DNA of 64,000 bases from [Phialemoniopsis] sp. UDSM-2020 (taxonomy: Eukaryota; Ascomycota; Sordariomycetes; Thyridiales; Thyridiaceae), in NCBI GenBank assembly GCA_018873225.1, contig JAEILZ010000001.1, positions 5,704,001 through 5,768,000 of the forward strand, in the 5' to 3' direction. Each line of letters begins with the position of its first letter. The stretch's first letter is position 1. The notes beneath the pieces are model-generated. The model was not told where the DNA came from. It did not search any database and saw only the letters and a list, made by a program, of their open reading frames with translations. Made by a program: the position numbers and the translations under genes. This document shows, in pieces, positions 34,293-45,171 of the stretch.

Positions 34293-37233
34293 TCAAAGCT
34301 TCCCATGTCGTGCCTTGAATATCGCCACCTTGTCGTCGTAGAAGAGTATCTCCCTTAGGCGCAGCTTCGGCTTCGCAACGCGGTCGCCTTCCATGATGCA
34401 CGAGTCGTCGTCCTCGTCATCATCTTCCTCCGATTCCGCGGCGTCCGAGTCCCCGGAGTGACCCAAGTCTTCCACGACGCCCGGGTCCGCGGCGCTCTGG
34501 CCCGTGGCCGGGGCGTTTGCGTCCTCGACATCGCTATCCGTCGCCATATCGTCATCATCGTCGTCTTCGTCATCATCGTCGTCATCATCATCATCATCGT
34601 CGTCGTCGTCCTCGGAAGTGTCCTCTACATCCTCGATGATCTCCACGACCGAGTTTCCGTCGTCGCCCTGACCGCTCACGCCGTTGCCATCCAGTCCGAG
34701 AGCGCCGCTGTTTTGCGCGTCTTTGCCAGAGTTCTCGAGGATCTCGAAGCACTTGGCGAGGATGCCGACGTAGCAGAGCTGGATTTCTGGCCGTAGCGTG
34801 ATGATGTTGGAGATCTGGAGGCCCAGGTCCCTGGGATCTGAAGTACCGGCCGGGTGCTCCGCCATGTGAGGAATATGAAGTGACCGCAGCTGTGGAATAT
34901 TGGGAAGCCGCTGCAAGAAGGTATGCTGCATAGTTACGAGGTTAGCAAGAGCGGCGGCAATCTTTCCAGAGTGTGACATACCCAATCCCGATAGTACAGC
35001 GACACGGATAGCTCACGCAAGCTGGGCATCCGGCCGCTGGTAATGTAGAGGAGCACGCGCGTCGATAGAGCCCACTGCTTCCAGCGAGTGTTCTCTGGCA
35101 CGGCGGCGTTGCTAGCGTTGGGCCTCGTGGAGCTGTCGAGCAGTAGTTTCTGCAGACTACCACGGTGCCGCTTCAGGGCGCCCTTGAATATTGAGTCGAT
35201 CCTGACCGGCGGGGGTCCTGGAGCTCGCCGCCGGTCCTGCAAGAACAGGACCTCGAGAGAGTTAGGGGCCAACGTCTCCTTGATAAAGGTGATAAGGCTC
35301 GGCGACGTAACGTCGACGTGGATTCGCTTAAGGGCCATGTGGTAATACATCGGGGCATTGGGGTTGTGCTTGGAGGGTGTATTTGAGATGCCATACCCTC
35401 CAGATAGCGGCGTAGGGGCAAAGTGTCGCCTAAGTAGCTTCCAAAGGTTCTCGTGCTGCGAACAGTCCAGAATGGTAAGGTTGGTCAATGTCGTCCAGTC
35501 GATCGCCTTGCAGCAAACTTGGATAGACAGATTGATGCGCTCCATCTCGAGCGTCTCCAACCGCAGCTTGCCCTCTAAACGCTGGCGGCCGCTGGTCTCG
35601 ACGGGTTCTTCAGTCCCTCGCCCGGGCGTGGCTTGATGTACCTTGAGTCGGTCTACCTCAGCCGAGGGTTGCGTCGCATGGCTCTGTGGGCTGCCAGAAT
35701 TGCTAGTCTGTGTATCAGAACCGTCGAGCGATGTCCGCTGTTCGGTGTCATCATAGTGCACTGTAGGGGGCGCGTCCTCGCTGTTTTCAGCGGCCGGCAC
35801 CTCCCTCGGCTTCACGTTGATCTTCCGCCGTATGTCATAGATCCTTCCGACAAGAACGCCGAGTACACCACCTAATCGGCGTTCGCCTATCGTGCTCTCC
35901 CCGGGCCATCGTGCCTCGTGATCGATCTGCTGGAGGTCCGCGCCGTCCCATGTCTGGACAAAGTCCTTGTGCATTGCCTTGGCAGACACGCCTATCCTGA
36001 GCTCCTTGAGCCGGTCCTTGGATCGCTCTACGAGGATGGACATCTCATCAAGGTAAGACAGCTCATCGACGTCCAAAACAGTCAGGCTGCTGACAGGAGG
36101 TACGACACTGAATGTCGGAAACTCGACGTGGCTCTCAGAATAGGGTATCTTGGCCCGGGGTTTCGGGTGACTGGCATTGCTGGGCAGCAGGATGCCGATT
36201 GGAGTCAGAGTGCTCCCTAGAGGGACTACAGCCTGCTGCTGAACCGCCGCTGCAAGGTTCGTCGAGCTACTGGGGGCCATATTCAGCTCGTTGTTGTCGT
36301 GCCAGCGAATCCATAGCCTATCCAGCTTGCATTCGCCATTCGCGTGCAAGTCTGGTAGCGAGGCGAGTGACATGAAGATGTCTGATACGACGCCCGTCGG
36401 CATGTCCCACATAAATGTCTCCAAGTTGGCCATCTTGGCCACGGCCAGCGCGACCAACGTCCCCAGCATCTTGCCGCTCTCCTTGGTGATCATATACTCG
36501 GCCACCCAGTCGGGCGGGCCGTTGCCGAGCGAGAACTTGCGCGTATATGTGGCATAGTTTGCGCCGCCGTGCTTGGGTTCCCGCACTGCGCCAGCCCCGG
36601 AATATCCTCCTAGAAGTCCCTGTTTCCGTAGCCGATATGTAGTACGGGCAAAGGTGCTGCCCAAACACAGTGTGGATAAGCCGTACGTCAGAGCATCTAC
36701 ACTCTTTCCTTCGGGGGCCGTCGTCTGCGTGTCCGGCCAGACGATGTCGAAGCGAGCATAGATTTGCGGTATGGCGAGGTGGTAGAGCGTAGAATTCGTC
36801 AGAGCGAGCGAGGTAAGATCGTTGGTATGGGTAATCTGTACCAGAGCACCAGTCAGTATAGGTCAGAAGAGGAAAGATGCATGCCGACACGGACCTCCTT
36901 GACAACCAAACGTAGGACGTCGATAGGGAGCTCAAGCAACGTCAGCGGCCGACACCTCTTAGAAACAGCAGCCCATTCTCGTTCCTTGCCCTTGAGCAGC
37001 CTAGAGATGGTGAAGCTGGCCCGGCTCTGCGTCGGGCGCTCGGCCAGGTCCAGACCGCTAGTAGCGTTGATATCGGGGGTGCCCTTCTCACGGAAGAGGG
37101 ACCGGTCGCAGAGGGTGGGCTTGTCGTCATCATGGAATGACGGGTGTGCATCGGCGGCCATGCTGTGTCCGTGACCCGGGGGTGGTGAATGCGTTGCGGA
37201 AAGGACTGTAGCTTCGGGAGCTTCTCGGGCCAT
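34293..37233 (-). CDS. F-box protein with acidic C-terminal tail
   Basis: Three exons (37233-36895, 36835-34982, 34925-34293) with introns of 59 and 56 bases. Both introns split between codons and keep frame. The product is 941 residues. An F-box-like segment begins at about residue 94 with RPLTLLELPIDVLRLVVKEI and runs to about 150, crossing intron 1. The middle has leucine-rich, solenoid-like stretches (for example LRIGVSAKAM, LETLEMERINLSI, LREISVSLYY-type), as in fungal F-box/LRR proteins. The C-terminal 210 residues contain an Asp/Glu run of about 35 residues encoded by GAY repeats. F-box proteins recruit substrates to SCF (Skp1-cullin-F-box) ubiquitin ligases; the substrate is not predictable here. 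The start was chosen at 37233; a frame extension to 37335 would give a hydrophobic N-terminus and is less likely. Confidence 0.8.
34556..34613 (-). repeat. GAY-codon repeat encoding an acidic run
   Basis: The plus strand reads repeated TCATCG/TCGTC triplets. On the minus strand this encodes an almost pure Asp run within exon 3 of the F-box gene. It is a coding microsatellite, so length variation between strains is likely. Confidence 0.9.
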
Positions 37234-37880
37234 GGTCACGAGCGGCAGACGAACATGCTCTGAAGCAGCGAACAGCAGGACGGAGGGAGAGGCAAAGAGG
37301 GAAAGAAGAAGGAGAGAAACAGATCCTGCTGTCAATGATGATAGGCAAGCATCCCAACGCCTCGTAAAAGCAGCAAAACTCCTGGTTGAATGGGCAAAAG
37401 CGCAAGCTCGTCAAGGTGGAAGATTGAAGTTTAGGGCTGCATCATGGGGTCGAATTTGCCTGCCAAAGATTGGTGGTCAATGAATGAAATCTTGCCTCGA
37501 TGGCTAGCGCCGGTGTTGGCTGCCATTTCCCCACACTGGCAGGGGCCACCACCACCTGCAACCCACTGAGAGCCTCCACTCTTGACCTACTTAAGGTACA
37601 AGTCCTGAATCATCCATGATAATTAATCACTTCGGACTTTGACAGCAATAGGCTCTTATCTTGCTCAGTTGAATACTATTCATGTATTGTAATACTCTCC
37701 TCGAGTGTGGGTTGTCTCACGATGTAATTGTCTATTTAATTCTATCATAGGTCCGCGCCGATGGTATCCGTCTCCCACGCCAGATGCTGGCTGCTTTCGT
37801 ATCTCGTACACGACTTCCTACATTGCATTGCGTAAAGGGATGAACCCCTTTGTTTGCCAAAGGCTCATAGATGTTACAAC
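37234..37880. other. Intergenic region
   Basis: This 0.65 kb should be the F-box gene promoter plus the 3' UTR of the HECT-like E3 gene. No coding sequence is seen. An AT-rich stretch lies at about 37610-37740. Confidence 0.5.
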
Positions 37881-39544
37881 TCACCGCTCCTCCCCAGCCC
37901 ACCTCTCCAACAAGCCCACCCGCCACTCCCGAAACACCCTCTCCGTGCTCGGCAGCAGCTCGTTGCTGGCGTCCAGCCCCATGACAACAACTCGCACCGC
38001 CTCATCCGGTAGACTGACCTCCTGGACGTCCGAGCCGAGGTTCTCGAGCATCTTGTCCGCCTCCTCGATACCTACCAGCCGATAGAGCAATTTGATGGCC
38101 GGAACGGAACCACCAGGGCGCGATGATGAGGCGTAGACAATGTTGGCGTTGAGGATCCACACGTGAACCGCCTTGGCCTCCTGACTTGTGTCTCCAGGAT
38201 CCTCGGTATTCAGGGGCATAACTAGCGACTTTGACGAGCCAGATCGCGCCAGGGTGGCGATGAGACTTGCTGATAGACAGTGGGCAACGGAAGGCGCTGG
38301 TGTTGCGGCACTCGTCCCGGTCTCGCAGTCGATCCGCCACTTGAAGAGAGTAACGCCCCTTGTGCGGAAGCTGAAGTGGCCGAGCTGTGTTTGGCATGAT
38401 GAGCAAAAGACGTTAAGATTGCGTAGACCGTCTGGTTGGTCCAAGAGCTGTAACCTCTCAGACGACCCTTGAGCAAAAGTCGAGGACGAGTACTGTAGTT
38501 TGGCGGTGATGTCAGCTGGTCAGGCCTTCAAACGAGGGTGTATCAAGAATTGCATGAGTATAGAAAGGGACAATGCATGTATGTGCCTCGTTTAATCCCG
38601 ACGCTCCCATACACTCTGGGACGAGTCGGTGGAAAAAGGCGAGGAGTGGATTCTCCTGCAGGATCACCAGCAGCCGACTCGCTTCTTGCGAAACAAGAAT
38701 GGGCCACCGGCTCTCCCGAGCAGTCCCTCTGTACGAGACAGGAGGGGCGAGATTCGCTGCGGTTACTCTGGGGCAGTTGTATCGGTGATCAGGCCACTGA
38801 TGCGTCCGCCGTGAGACAGACAGGCCTGGCCACCTTCTTTTATACCCCGGTGCCAGTGTAACAAAAGTCAGAAATCGAGAAGACAATATATCTTACCGTG
38901 ATCCCTGCACAGTCCCCCTCCGCAAACAAGAGTCCCATCAAGTCCACGAATCCAGTCCCTGCCTGCGCGCGGATAGCCGACGCCGCCCCATACCCCTTCT
39001 TCGCCGCCAACTGCTCCTCAGACTCCTTCTGGTGGTGGTGGTTGTGTTCGGGCTTGTGGCAGTGCCAGAACTCCATCATCTCGGCCCAGTTCTCGCTCGG
39101 CAGGTCCTTCCAGTCCCGCACCGTCCCGCGGGCCACCACCTCCGCCGCGCACCGCCTGCATCGCACACCGCCGCTGTCGACCAGCTCGGGCGCTGACCAA
39201 GGTGTCGGCGCGTCGCTGCTTCCGCCTCCGCGAGCGACAGGTCCACCCAGCGGCACCCGCCAGGTAAGTGTTGGGCTGCCCTTTTGCGGAGGAGACAGGC
39301 CACTACTTGACGGCTGGCCAGGTAGCGGTACCTCACAGACGGCACCGCGGTGGGTTACACGCAGAAGGGTATCGCTATTGGCCCCATCCTTTGCGTGCAG
39401 CACCAGGTCCGCTGCGGTGGACGCATCTGCGGGCGATGGCAGGGTGACGGCTAAGGAGAGCTGGCGCAGATTGGGCAGAAGCTCTGCGTAGATGTGGATC
39501 CCGTCGCCGCTAGTGGGTGCCGACGAGGCATCTTGTCCTGCCAT
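37881..39544 (-). CDS. HECT-like E3 ubiquitin ligase, UBE3D/Ipa1 family
   Basis: Two exons, 39544-38897 and 38492-37881, give 419 residues with the junction between codons. The first exon carries the family's cysteine motif RCRRCAAEVV (about 128-137) followed by LPSENWAEMMEFWHCHKP (about 148-165). The second carries a CSSC...LGHFSFR...LFKW segment and ends in the typical SLPDEAVRVV...FREWRVGLLERW tail. These match the HECT-like family that includes human UBE3D (a UbcH10-binding protein) and yeast Ipa1, which affects mRNA 3'-end processing. The intron is about 404 bases, long for this genome, and contains an open frame of 124 codons out of phase with the exons. The gene is tandem with the F-box gene downstream and yvc1 upstream. 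Confidence 0.87.
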
Positions 39545-40017
39545 GACGGGCGACCACGCACCTGATGGTACCAAATAAAGAAACACAGGAGATACTCAAG
39601 GCATGCTTCACATTATGTCTGTCGAACAAGGTTAAAAGTCCAACGTTGGATGGATTGGGATGAGGTTGAGCAGAAAACCCCACTAGAAATAGTGGATGGT
39701 CGCTAACCGGCCACTATCCTGGCCAATTACAAGCAGTCTCAACAGCGACCCCAGGTACGCCAGGTCACCGTTACACGTCAATTCAAACTTTGAGGTTTAT
39801 TAATCTGATCCTGTCTCTCACGCAACGTACCGCTCGCAGTTCTGTCACCTCACTGAAAGATGTTTTTTTTTTTGGGGGGGAAAAATGAATTTGTCGTTTA
39901 TAACATCTCATACTGAGCAGTACAGCCAGTTATGCAACGATCAGTACGCAAGTCGAAGCACACAAACGCCACACGCTATGTCTATGCAACAATCTTGGGA
40001 CCCAGGCATCTTCATCT
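39545..40017. other. Intergenic region
   Basis: This 0.47 kb lies between the HECT-like gene start and the yvc1 stop. A T run followed by a G run occurs at 39861-39880. No gene is seen. Confidence 0.5.
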
Positions 40018-42369
40018 TCACTCCTCCTGATTCCGCGCCGACTGGTCCAGGTCCCGCAGGCCGCCCGTCATCCCGAGCTGCGCCTCGTCATCCACACTTC
40101 CGCCTTCCCCGTCCTGGGCCTCGATGAGCCTAGAGAGCAGCGCCTCGATCCGGGCGTTCGACTCCTCGAGCGCCGTCAGCCGCGCGTCCACGTCTGAAGA
40201 CATCTCGTCCGACTCCTGCAGCACGCCGCGCACCTGCTGCGCCAGCCCCGCATACGGCGCGATGCTGTCTCGCCGGCTCGGCGTCCTGGTGTGATGCCGC
40301 GGTGTCGACGACGGCTTCCCATCGCCGCGATCCTCAGTGCGGCTCGGGGCTCGCGAACCATCGGCCGAGGGCGCGGCGGCTGTGCCACTTGCAGTTGATT
40401 CGCTTGGGCCACGTTCAGTGTTGCGCACCTTCAAGGTCTTGAGGGTCGGGATGTTGGGTTCCGTCTCACGCCGGGTAAATTGCCTCCTGATGAGATGGCG
40501 CGTGAGATCGTCGTCCACGGCAATGTCTTCCTCCACTTCTTCTGGCGGCGGCAGTTCAAATACGGCTTGAATATCACCGTGCGCAGTGATCCGCCACTTC
40601 TCCCAGAACCACTGTCGCATGCGCGGAGCCTGCTTGTCAGCAGGGTTCGGAACCGGGCCGCCGTGCGACGGCAGCATACGGCGCTCCAACATGGCGATGA
40701 TGAGGAGCAGAGGGAGATTGATGGCGCGAACGGTGGCCACATGGATCTTGTGAAACCAACGTGGGCTGGCTATGAACTTGAGAGGCACAAGGACAAGGAG
40801 GGCGATGATATTGAACGGCGGCTGGTAGGCAAAGATGGCATCGCTCTTGACACCCTCAAGTGTAAGTACGGCGTGCCTGTACTGGATCTCGGCCGTAGCG
40901 TTGGAGACGATGGTGCTGAAGGTATGCGACAGCATCGACACCAATATGGTCAAGAAGAGGGTGTTGCCCAGGAAGGCAAAAGCGACCATCAGGCATGGGC
41001 CGAGGAGCCAGTGGAATTCAGCTGAGCGCAAAATGCCCGATCCATCCAGGCCGAACCAGATGTAAATCATCCATCTGCCGATGGTCACCAGCGGGTGGAC
41101 CCCTTGGCCGAGCCACGCGAGCGAGAGCATGAACCCGGCAAAGCACCACCCGGCGAGCATAGTGAGCAGGGTAAAGTCTGCCATCATAGCCCGTAGAGAG
41201 ACAAAGAGAAGGTTGTCGGACATGAGGTTGAAGGCGAGGCGAGGGATCAAGACCGGCGCTCCTATTGCCAAGACGTCGAGAGCCTGCTGGCCGAGCTCTT
41301 CCGAGCCCGCACGCCAGCCCTGCACTCGCAAGATTAGGTATATCCAGTAGATGATGGCGAAGGTGACGTCGAGGAAGGACCATAAATTCTGGGTGTAGAC
41401 ATGCCAGCCATGTTCCAGAATGGTCGCAAATTGGTCGAGCACCCAGCCGCAGGCGTAAACCGCGAAGCATGCTTCGATGACGGTGAGCCGCGACACCTCC
41501 CGCTCGGCCATGAAGGCGAGATAGAGCACGAGCAGGATGATGAACTGGCAGACCTCGAGAAAGTTGCGAGTGCGAGGTACAATCAGCCGGTACTGGTTGA
41601 GGAGGCCTCCCTCGCGCGGGTCATAGAGCGAGATCGGCTTCTGCTTGTATCGATCCGGGATGACGTTCAGGAAGCTGGAGGGCGTGTAAATGACCCTCCC
41701 TTCGTAGATGGCATCAACCACCTTTTGGCACGATGTAGAGCTCAGGAAGAGCTTACTCTCGCTTAGTACAGCTACTTCGAGGGCGGGTAACGTCCGGTGG
41801 TAGGCCAGCCTCTCATTAGAAAGCTGGGCCTCGCGGCGAATCGTCTCCGGGGCGTTCTGAAAGGGTTCAAAGCCGGCGACCAGGATGTGTGCGAGTACTA
41901 GTAGACCCTCGGGGCCTTCGTTGTCCTCGTTGAAGCGTCGCAGGATCCTAACCGCGACAAGCTCGCAGAGGGTGGCCCGGGTGAAGTTGACGTTTTGGCG
42001 GTTGTTCAGGTGAGACTGCTCGTAGAGGAACTGGGCGCGGTTGACGAGCAGACAGTAAACTATGGAGATGTCGTCCATCTCGTAAAGCTTGTCGACCAGC
42101 GGCCTGACGACCGAGACGTTGATGCGTACATCTCTCAGCTGCTCCAGGGTCATGTAATCCTCGACGATGGAGATGATATCTCTACGTATGCGATGGATGT
42201 TGGTGTAGACGGGCAGATGAGAGTGAGGGTTCGTGAAGCACGAGAAGACGGGTTCCTGGTCCTGCTGGTGGCTGAAGACGGCTCTCTCAAGGAGCGGGCG
42301 ACGCTCGGGCTCGGTGATGTGTACGCGGTGGTTCTGGTGCGCCGCCGCAGCCCGGTTCCTGTCGCCCAT
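40018..42369 (-). CDS. yvc1: Vacuolar TRP-type cation channel Yvc1
   Basis: A single exon of 783 residues. The N-terminal 250 residues are cytoplasmic and helical. Membrane segments run from about residue 266 (FIILLVLYLAFM) to about 490, including VYACGWVLDQFATILEH, LWSFLDVTFAIIYWIYLIL and FAFLGNTLFLTILVSML. The pore-like segment WMIYIWFGLDGSGI lies at about 431-445. The tail has acidic and Ser/Pro-rich regions and a short coiled coil (LEESNARIEALLSRLIEA, about 733-753). The order and sequence fit the fungal TRPY family, channels that release Ca2+ from the vacuole in response to osmotic stretch and calcium. Yeast Yvc1 is 675 residues, so this copy has a longer tail. I chose the ATG at 42369, just before the conserved N-terminus; an ATG at 42507 would add 46 unlikely residues. 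It is divergent from mtq2 with 1.0 kb between the starts. Confidence 0.93.
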   Translation of the reverse strand: MGDRNRAAAAHQNHRVHITEPERRPLLERAVFSHQQDQEPVFSCFTNPHSHLPVYTNIHRIRRDIISIVEDYMTLEQLRDVRINVSVVRPLVDKLYEMDDISIVYCLLVNRAQFLYEQSHLNNRQNVNFTRATLCELVAVRILRRFNEDNEGPEGLLVLAHILVAGFEPFQNAPETIRREAQLSNERLAYHRTLPALEVAVLSESKLFLSSTSCQKVVDAIYEGRVIYTPSSFLNVIPDRYKQKPISLYDPREGGLLNQYRLIVPRTRNFLEVCQFIILLVLYLAFMAEREVSRLTVIEACFAVYACGWVLDQFATILEHGWHVYTQNLWSFLDVTFAIIYWIYLILRVQGWRAGSEELGQQALDVLAIGAPVLIPRLAFNLMSDNLLFVSLRAMMADFTLLTMLAGWCFAGFMLSLAWLGQGVHPLVTIGRWMIYIWFGLDGSGILRSAEFHWLLGPCLMVAFAFLGNTLFLTILVSMLSHTFSTIVSNATAEIQYRHAVLTLEGVKSDAIFAYQPPFNIIALLVLVPLKFIASPRWFHKIHVATVRAINLPLLLIIAMLERRMLPSHGGPVPNPADKQAPRMRQWFWEKWRITAHGDIQAVFELPPPEEVEEDIAVDDDLTRHLIRRQFTRRETEPNIPTLKTLKVRNTERGPSESTASGTAAAPSADGSRAPSRTEDRGDGKPSSTPRHHTRTPSRRDSIAPYAGLAQQVRGVLQESDEMSSDVDARLTALEESNARIEALLSRLIEAQDGEGGSVDDEAQLGMTGGLRDLDQSARNQEE

Positions 42370-43401
42370 GCTTGCGATCTGGGGCTGCACTTCAAATGTT
42401 GCTGTGAGATGGTACCGAAATCCTGGGTTTTGCCAAGACAAGAGTCCCAGCGATCTGTCTTGGCCCGAGCTTACTCGGGAAACGATGCCATTGCCGAGCG
42501 GTCTCAATGCGGCGTGGTGATTGAGTCGGTTGGGATGCGTTTGCGATTCTCAGTGCGACGCGGATGAGATGAGATGAGCTCCAATGTTTCAAGATAAGGA
42601 ATGTCAAGGGTTGAAGAGGATCCGTCCATGACGCGGATCGGCAATTGACGTAGGAAGCAGGCGCTAATTGGCTAGGCTTCAGGGACCTGCTACCGCCGAA
42701 AAGGGTAGCACCGAGGCCTAGGCCGTAGTGAACCCCCACTGTCGATACCCCACGTTGTGGTTAAGGTTCTTCAATGCAGCAGATTGATACAAGCCAGCCA
42801 TGGTAGAATTTTGTAGAGATTTTGATCCTTGTTACGGATGTGCCTCTTGTAGACACAAATACTCAGAGCCTTGTTTGGCTAGTCGATAGGAAACGTTGTA
42901 GAATTGTGTATGGCCCGAGGATATGTGTACTTCGTCTCATAGAGGACAATACCTCAATTACACGGCTTCAACCATTTTCCCTTTATGAGGGGAAAATTTT
43001 GAATCTAAATCCCAACACACAATTCGATTACTGAGACAACACATCGAGTAAGAGACAGAGCTCAACTAGACTCGAGCCTCGCTTCACTCAGTGATCATTG
43101 CCGTCGAGGAAAGAACCGTCTCATAAGATCGCATTTTTCACTCTGAGGTGTACTGGTCATTGTCAATACTGTTGATCAACTTCACACACGTTCGTAAGGT
43201 TGAAACCCAAGAGACACTACAATATCACCAAAGCCATGGTCACTGACACATTTTCTCACATAGACTGAGAATCCCAACACTGAAAACCCTGGTCTTGAAT
43301 ATCTACTTACGCGTCGGCTCTCTTTCACCAGAGCGATATCTGGGGCATTGAAACCCTACCTGATCATAACCCTCTCTTCCCCTCCCCCTCCCCCAGAGAC
43401 C
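42370..43401. other. Divergent promoter region of yvc1 and mtq2
   Basis: 1.03 kb between two genes transcribed away from each other, so it should hold both promoters. It is AT-richer in its middle (about 42770-43330). A C/T tract ending in CCCCCAG sits just before the mtq2 ATG and could be either a leader element or an acceptor for a 5'-UTR intron. No coding is seen. Confidence 0.55.
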
Positions 43402-44193
43402 ATGCTCCCCACCCCATCGACATCGCACGTCCCCTACGCCCGCGTCTACGAGCCGGCAGAGGATTCCTTCCTCCTCCTAGACACCCTCTCCTCCCCCTCG
43501 GAACAGTCCTTCCTGCGCTCCCGCTTCCCCGCCTCCTCATCCCCGGCCCCGCTGGTGCTCGAGGTCGGCTCCGGCTCCGGCGTCGTCGTCGCCTTCCTGT
43601 CCGCCAACGCGCCCGCCATCTTCGGCAGGCCCGACGTGCTCGCCGCCGCCACCGACGTCAACGAGCACGCCTGCCGTGCCACGGCGCAGACCGTCTCCGC
43701 CGCCGCCGCCGAGTCAGCACAGCCATCAGGCCTCTTCCTCGCCGGCGTCAGGGCGGACCTCGCCTCGCCCTGGCGCCGGCGCGAGGTCGACGTCCTCGTG
43801 TTCAACCCGCCGTACGTGCCCACGCCGGACCTGCCGCGCTGGGACGACCACGACCGCGGTGGTGTGCCAGCCAAGGCCTCGGCCGCCGTGTCGTTTGAGG
43901 GGGACTCGCACCTGCTAGCGCTGTCGTACGCGGGCGGGCGCGACGGCATGGAAACGACGGACCGCCTGCTCGACCAGCTGCCGGACGTCTTGTCGCAGAG
44001 GGGCTGCGCCTACGTGCTGCTGTGCGCGCAAAACAAGCCCGAGGAGGTCAAGGAGAGGATACGCGGGTTCGAGGCAGAGGGTGGACGGTGGCAGGCCGAG
44101 ACTGTAGGCACGAGCGGCAAGCAAGCTGGGTGGGAGAAGCTGCAGATTGTGAGGATATGGAGGGAGCAGGATATAGAAGCGACGGGGCAGTAA
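43402..44193 (+). CDS. mtq2: eRF1 glutamine methyltransferase catalytic subunit Mtq2
   Basis: A single exon of 263 residues. The AdoMet-binding motif LVLEVGSGSGVVVAFLS lies at about 51-67. The catalytic N-P-P-Y motif, in VFNPPYVPTP, lies at residues 135-138. The N-terminal VYEPAEDSFLLLDTL is diagnostic of the HemK2/Mtq2 family. With Trm112 as partner, the enzyme methylates the glutamine of the GGQ motif in release factor eRF1 in the cytoplasm. Family members are about 210-230 residues. The extra length here is Ala/Ser/Pro-rich loops after the first motif and an insertion after NPPY. The ATG at 43402 was chosen over one at 43348 because the extra 18 residues (poly-Pro) are not protein-like. 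It is convergent with smd1, 0.43 kb apart. Confidence 0.94.
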   Translation: MLPTPSTSHVPYARVYEPAEDSFLLLDTLSSPSEQSFLRSRFPASSSPAPLVLEVGSGSGVVVAFLSANAPAIFGRPDVLAAATDVNEHACRATAQTVSAAAAESAQPSGLFLAGVRADLASPWRRREVDVLVFNPPYVPTPDLPRWDDHDRGGVPAKASAAVSFEGDSHLLALSYAGGRDGMETTDRLLDQLPDVLSQRGCAYVLLCAQNKPEEVKERIRGFEAEGGRWQAETVGTSGKQAGWEKLQIVRIWREQDIEATGQ

Positions 44194-44625
44194 GCAGTAG
44201 CAGCATCATATATGCGGTAGCGTGTGCATTTCATCTTTCCCAAGGGTATTATTCTCTATAAACCCCCTGCTGTGGGTTTGCGTCCATTCGAAACAACAAA
44301 TAGAAGAAGCCCTTCTTTTGGTAGAAGGTTTCCAATGCTCTGAGACCAATTTCGTTCTAGTGATTTTGTTCCCCGCCCAGAAAAAACGCCATAATGAGTC
44401 CCTTGAAGTCCCCCGCAGATTCAATACGCGGCCGCCTCGTCCGACGTGACCTTTCCCCGTATCGCCTGATGGTGACAAGTTTAGACCTCATGCCAGCAAT
44501 CATGCAGTCCAATTCGATGGCAGTCCCTCTCCCTTCCCCTTCGCCGTCAACGGCCCATCCACCCATTTCGAGAAGTGAACTTCTCAATCCCGAGCCTCAG
44601 AAACTTTCCGCGACCGAGCACCATC
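44194..44625. other. Convergent 3' region of mtq2 and smd1
   Basis: 0.43 kb between two facing stop codons, holding both 3' UTRs. No coding is seen. Confidence 0.55.
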
Positions 44626-45171
44626 CTAAGGTCGGCCCCGACCGCGGCCCATGCCTCTGCCACGGCCCATGCCCCTGCCGCGCCCGCGGCCCCCCCTGCC
44701 GCCCCGGTCCGCGACCTCCTTGCGGGCCTTGTTCTTGGGCTTGGGCGCGTCGTCGATGAGCAGCGTGTCGAGCGGCAGGCTGTCGGGCAGGATGAAGTAG
44801 CGGATCGTGCTGCCGCGGATGTTCATCGTGTCGAGCGGGATGGGGTCCTGGCCCCTCGGGGTCATCTTGACGTTGCGTAGCGCCGTGTTCATCTGCGGCG
44901 AGACGGAGGTGATGGTGCCGTGAACGATGGTGCCTTTGTTTGTTACAGTCAGCAAGGATGCTCGCGTGTGGAATCCTGCGCAGAGGAGATGATGGAAGCT
45001 GCTTACCATTCTTCAGCTCGACGGTCACCGTCTCGTTGGCGCACTTCATCAAAAACCTAGACATCATGGTCAGCCTGGCAGTTCAATCGATACCAAAGAC
45101 AGGTGTACACCGCAATCGTGCGGCGGGTTTCGGTCTTGTAGGAAGGGACGAATTCACCTGACGAGCTTCAT
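44626..45171 (-). CDS. smd1: Small nuclear ribonucleoprotein Sm D1
   Basis: Three exons: 45171-45158 (only 14 bases), 45056-45007 and 44933-44626. The product is 123 residues. Sm motif 1 reads [20 protein letters not shown] then a turn and [11 protein letters not shown]. Sm motif 2 lies in [20 protein letters not shown]. The tail is a Gly/Arg repeat (about 103-122), the usual target of arginine methylation in SmD1. SmD1 is one of the seven Sm proteins forming the ring around U1, U2, U4 and U5 snRNAs, so it is essential for pre-mRNA splicing. Human SmD1 is 119 residues. The first exon ends within the fifth codon, which is why simple reading-frame searches miss the start. The introns are 101 and 73 bases, with an open frame running through the second one. 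Confidence 0.96.
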
